Shown here: piece by piece, positions 61,770 through 64,000 of the stretch | Layout of the letters: the number at the start of each line of letters is the position of its first letter | How positions within the stretch are numbered: position 1 is the first letter of the stretch | Assembly: GCA_963760735.1 (NCBI GenBank) | Contig: CAVXEB010000004.1 | Location: 1,116,001 to 1,180,000, forward strand | Length of the DNA: 64,000 bases | Direction of reading: 5' to 3' | Source of the DNA: CF-46 sp963760735 | Lineage (GTDB): Bacteria; Chloroflexota; Limnocylindria; Limnocylindrales; CSP1-4 | The notes under the pieces: model-generated | Told to the model about the DNA's origin: nothing | The model's database searches: none | What the model saw: the letters and a program-made list of their open reading frames with translations, nothing else | Position numbers and translations under genes: made by a program

Positions 61770-62972
61770 GTGAGCGTCGGCACCGCGTTCCACGCCGTCA
61801 CAGCGCCCCTCAACCGCAAGCAGCAGTGGCGCGAGTGGTCGGGCTACTTCGCGTCCTCCGCATATGCCGACGCCCACGACATCGAATACAACGCGATCCG
61901 CGAGGCGGCCGCCCTGATCGACGTCAGCCCGCTGTACAAGTACGTCGTCCGCGGACCCGACGCCGCCCGCCTCGTCGACCGGGTGATCACCCGCGACGCG
62001 ACGAAGCTCGTGCCCGGCCGGGTCATCTACACCCCGTGGTGCGACGAGCACGGCAAGGTGATCGACGACGGGACGGTCCATGCCCTCGACGACGGCTCGT
62101 TCCGCTGGACCGCGGCGGACCCGCAGCTCCGCTGGCTCCGGATGAACGCGAGCGGGCTCGACGTGACGGTCGACGACGTGACCGAGCAGACGGCCGCGGT
62201 CGCGCTCCAGGGTCCGCAGTCCCGGGCGGTGCTGGAGGGGGCGACCGGCCAGTCGTTCGCGGATCTCGGCTACTTCCGGCGGCGGACCGCGACGGTCGGC
62301 GCCGGCCGGAAGAAGGTCGCCATCGACGTCTCGCGGACCGGCTACACCGGCGATCTGGGCTACGAGCTGTGGGTCGACGCGGGGCAGGCCGTCGCACTGT
62401 GGGACGCGCTCTGGGCGGCCGGCCAGGACCACGCGATCCGGCCCGCCGGGATGCTCGCCCTCGACGTCGTCCGGCTCGAAGCCGGGCTGATCCTGCTCGA
62501 GGTCGACTACACGTCCGCCCGCCACGCGATGAACCCGGAGCAGAACTACAGCCCGGACGAGATCGGCCTCGGGCGGCTGGTCGCCTTCGACAAGGCCGAC
62601 TTCGTGGGCCGGCTGGCACTGGAGCGCGAGCGGGATGCGGGCGGCCCTGCGCGTCGCCTCGTCGGCCTCCAGCTCGACTGGTACGGGATCGAGGGCCTGT
62701 TCAGCGCCCAGGGCCTGCCGCCTGCGATCTCGCCGGCGGTCGACCGATCGCCGCGCCCCGTGTTCGTCGGCGGCCGCCAGGTCGGCCGGGCGACCTCGGT
62801 CGGCTGGAGCCCGATCCTGAAGCAGGCGGTCGCCCTGGCATCGGTGCCGCCGGCCCACGAGCCCGTCGGCTCGAAGGTCGACGTCGAGTGGTCGGTCGAG
62901 GGCCGCCGCGGCCGCGTCGGCGCGGTGGTCGTACCCCTGCCCTTCCTCGACCTGGAGCGCAAGCGCGCATAG
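61770..62972 (+). CDS. GcvT-like aminomethyltransferase
   Basis: 400 aa from GTG 61770 (VSVGTAFHAVTAPL), GGAGGTC 9 nt upstream; the frame extending further up is a shadow of the S41 gene. Folate-binding aminomethyltransferase fold: VVRGPDAARLVDRVITRD (~65), then AVALQGPQSRAVLEG (~143) and the RTGYTGDLGYELWV block (~188) are family hallmarks, with the C-terminal beta-barrel domain (~285-390). True gcvT is usually beside gcvH/gcvP; none is here, so it may be a related methyltransferase acting on glycine betaine, sarcosine or DMSP-type compounds. Substrate inferred only to that level. Confidence 0.88.
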   Translation: MSVGTAFHAVTAPLNRKQQWREWSGYFASSAYADAHDIEYNAIREAAALIDVSPLYKYVVRGPDAARLVDRVITRDATKLVPGRVIYTPWCDEHGKVIDDGTVHALDDGSFRWTAADPQLRWLRMNASGLDVTVDDVTEQTAAVALQGPQSRAVLEGATGQSFADLGYFRRRTATVGAGRKKVAIDVSRTGYTGDLGYELWVDAGQAVALWDALWAAGQDHAIRPAGMLALDVVRLEAGLILLEVDYTSARHAMNPEQNYSPDEIGLGRLVAFDKADFVGRLALERERDAGGPARRLVGLQLDWYGIEGLFSAQGLPPAISPAVDRSPRPVFVGGRQVGRATSVGWSPILKQAVALASVPPAHEPVGSKVDVEWSVEGRRGRVGAVVVPLPFLDLERKRA

Positions 62973-63073
62973 CGCCGACCCGCAGGGCGCGCTTCTTGAA
63001 TTAGCGAATCCTTGTGTTAGAGTGCCTTGATCGCCTCCCATTCGGAGCTGGCACCAGGATCGAGGACGGTCGA

Positions 63074-63511
63074 ATGAGCGAGAAGAGCCTGTACGAGCGG
63101 CTCGGTGGCGTGTTCGCCATCGCCGCTGTGGTCGACCACTTCAGCGATGCGGTCGTCAAGAACGCCATCGCGGGGCAGGGTTCCGACAACCCGGAGCTTC
63201 GCGAGTGGCACACCCAGAAGCTGGCACGGCTGCCGGGTTTGAAGTTCATGCGGACCCTGTGGGTCTGCAACGTGGCGGGCGGCCCGTTCGAATACGTCGG
63301 GACCAGGCCGGGCCACGAACCGCTCAGCCTCGAGGCGGCCCATCGCGAGCTCGAGATCACGTCGGAGGAGTTCGATGCCGTGGCGGGCGAGCTGTCGCGA
63401 TCGCTCGACGTCTTCGGGGTGCCGGAGCTCGAGAAGAGCCAGGTGCTCGCCGCGTTCGCGGCGCACAAGGGCGAGGTGATCGAGGGATCCCTCGCCAACG
63501 CAGCCCGATAA
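63074..63511 (+). CDS. Group I truncated hemoglobin
   Basis: 145 aa from ATG 63074 (MSEKSLYERLGGVFAIAAVVDHFSD). The YERLGG start is the conserved group I N-terminus. LKFMRTLWVCNVAGGPFEYVG marks the E-helix region, and the proximal His is in AAHRELEIT (~95). It probably binds O2 or NO. The gene is separated by 101 nt from the GcvT-like gene. The upstream DNA (ttgaattagcgaatccttgt) is visibly AT-rich and may contain the promoter. Confidence 0.9.
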   Translation: MSEKSLYERLGGVFAIAAVVDHFSDAVVKNAIAGQGSDNPELREWHTQKLARLPGLKFMRTLWVCNVAGGPFEYVGTRPGHEPLSLEAAHRELEITSEEFDAVAGELSRSLDVFGVPELEKSQVLAAFAAHKGEVIEGSLANAAR

Positions 63512-63596
63512 GGCCGCTCAGCCCCGCCCCATGGGCCTGACATCCGGGGCGCCGAGCGAGGGCGGCCCGCTGGCCTGCCTGCCCAGGAAACGGCGA

Positions 63597-63824
63597 TCAG
63601 GCCCGGTGACGCTCGAGGAACCGCTTGCGGGCCGCCGCGAGGCGGTGCGCCTGTGCCGAAGGCGACATTGAAGGGCCGTGGGCGGGTCGCTCGCGGCCCC
63701 GGAGCCGGGCACCCACGGCAGCGGCCACCGCCGCATGGCGAACTTCGGCCTGGACGTCGGTTCCGCCAGCCGCCCTCGCGCGAGCCCGGAACCTCGCGAT
63801 CCGGGCTGACAGATCGGTCTTCAT
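63597..63824 (-). CDS. Small basic protein of unknown function
   Basis: 75 aa from ATG 63824, with AGAGG 8 nt upstream. Composition is Ala/Arg-rich and helical throughout (DLSARIARFRARARAAGG, then RLAAARKRFLERHRA at the end). No membrane segment. Could be a nucleic-acid-binding peptide or a spurious frame; the Shine-Dalgarno and the position 3' of a same-strand gene favour reality slightly. Confidence 0.4.
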   Translation of the reverse strand: MKTDLSARIARFRARARAAGGTDVQAEVRHAAVAAAVGARLRGRERPAHGPSMSPSAQAHRLAAARKRFLERHRA

Positions 63825-63834
63825 CGTGGAGCCT

Positions 63835-64000
63835 CTAGTTCACGACGACGTAGCCGACGTACGCCGTCTTGCCCGGTGCCTTCGACAGGTAGATCGTGAA
63901 CTTGTTCGTGCTGGGCACCACCGCCCGGACGTAGCAGCCGCTGACGTTCGTCTGGAGCGTCGCGACCACGTACGACGAGGTCGTCACGCCGGTCATCGAG
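63835..64000 (-). CDS. C-terminal part of a gene continuing past the right edge
   Basis: On the minus strand the window edge enters a frame that reads SMTGVTTSSYVVATLQTN, then SGCYVRAVVP, and ends with GKTAYVGYVVVN before TAG at 63835-63837. Composition is Thr/Val/Tyr-rich and beta-like, which suggests a secreted or cell-surface protein's last domain. The start and most of the gene lie beyond the window. It sits 11 nt upstream of the small basic ORF at 63597, so the two may be one operon. Confidence 0.75.
   Translation of the reverse strand, partial: SMTGVTTSSYVVATLQTNVSGCYVRAVVPSTNKFTIYLSKAPGKTAYVGYVVVN

Overview
The window is bacterial chromosome of very high GC content. Codon third positions are strongly G/C-biased, there are many GTG starts, and genes are tightly packed. 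No rRNA, tRNA, CRISPR array, transposase or phage structural gene is visible. The gene set suggests a free-living, probably aerobic heterotroph of the Chloroflexota, possibly a Limnocylindria-type soil or freshwater lineage: ACT-less homoserine dehydrogenase, tandem GGDEF proteins, DUF885, PolX, and an acc/fab cluster next to lysC and birA. This placement is inference from gene content and base composition; a high-GC actinobacterial origin cannot be excluded without a marker-gene tree.

Layout. 1-3.1 kb: a coiled-coil protein and a CpaE/MinD-like ATPase. 3.1-3.55 kb: a repeat-bearing intergenic region. 3.55-10.3 kb, all minus strand: HAD hydrolase, unknown protein, acetyl-CoA synthetase, MscS channel, IclR regulator and a class III aminotransferase. 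10.3-11.65 kb: an accessory-looking unit in which an HTH plus PD-(D/E)XK-like protein is bracketed by four copies of the palindrome GAGTCC-N4-GGACTC. 11.66-23 kb: FAD oxidase, PhoX-like secreted protein, DUF885 protein, a 968-aa protein resembling a degenerate Zn-ribbon DNA methylase, a TPR protein and a secreted beta-propeller. 23-30.7 kb, minus: membrane protein, PolX, two diguanylate cyclases and an MBL-rhodanese sulfur enzyme.

30.7-43.6 kb is one long minus-strand gene run, transcribed lysC > birA > ECF sigma > membrane protein > accD > accA > lysine-less BCCP-like protein > accC > 37-aa ORF > fabZ > metallophosphoesterase > fabF > accB > fabH > fabG. Most junctions are 1-4-nt stop/start overlaps. 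It therefore couples malonyl-CoA formation, biotin loading and type II fatty-acid elongation. It lacks fabD, acpP and an enoyl reductase. 45-48.1 kb (minus) is hom-thrC-thrB; with lysC nearby it covers most of the aspartate-to-threonine route.

48.3-53.3 kb, plus: trpS, a second repeat-bearing intergenic region sharing motifs with the one at 3.1-3.5 kb, an AI-2E-family transporter, surE with an apparent frameshift near its 3' end, a DUF937-type gene and an F420/FMN split-barrel oxidoreductase. 53.2-56.5 kb, minus: two tandem phytoene-dehydrogenase-like oxidases. 56.7-64 kb: secreted trypsin-like protease, group II PLP decarboxylase, Crp/Fnr regulator, S41-type lipoprotein, GcvT-like aminomethyltransferase, truncated hemoglobin and the end of a gene running off the window.

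The observations most worth following are the palindrome-flanked HTH/nuclease-like gene, the BCCP paralogue with glycine at the biotin-lysine position, the 37-aa ORF between accC and fabZ, the ECF sigma factor placed at the head of the carboxylase genes, and the degenerate DNA methylase.
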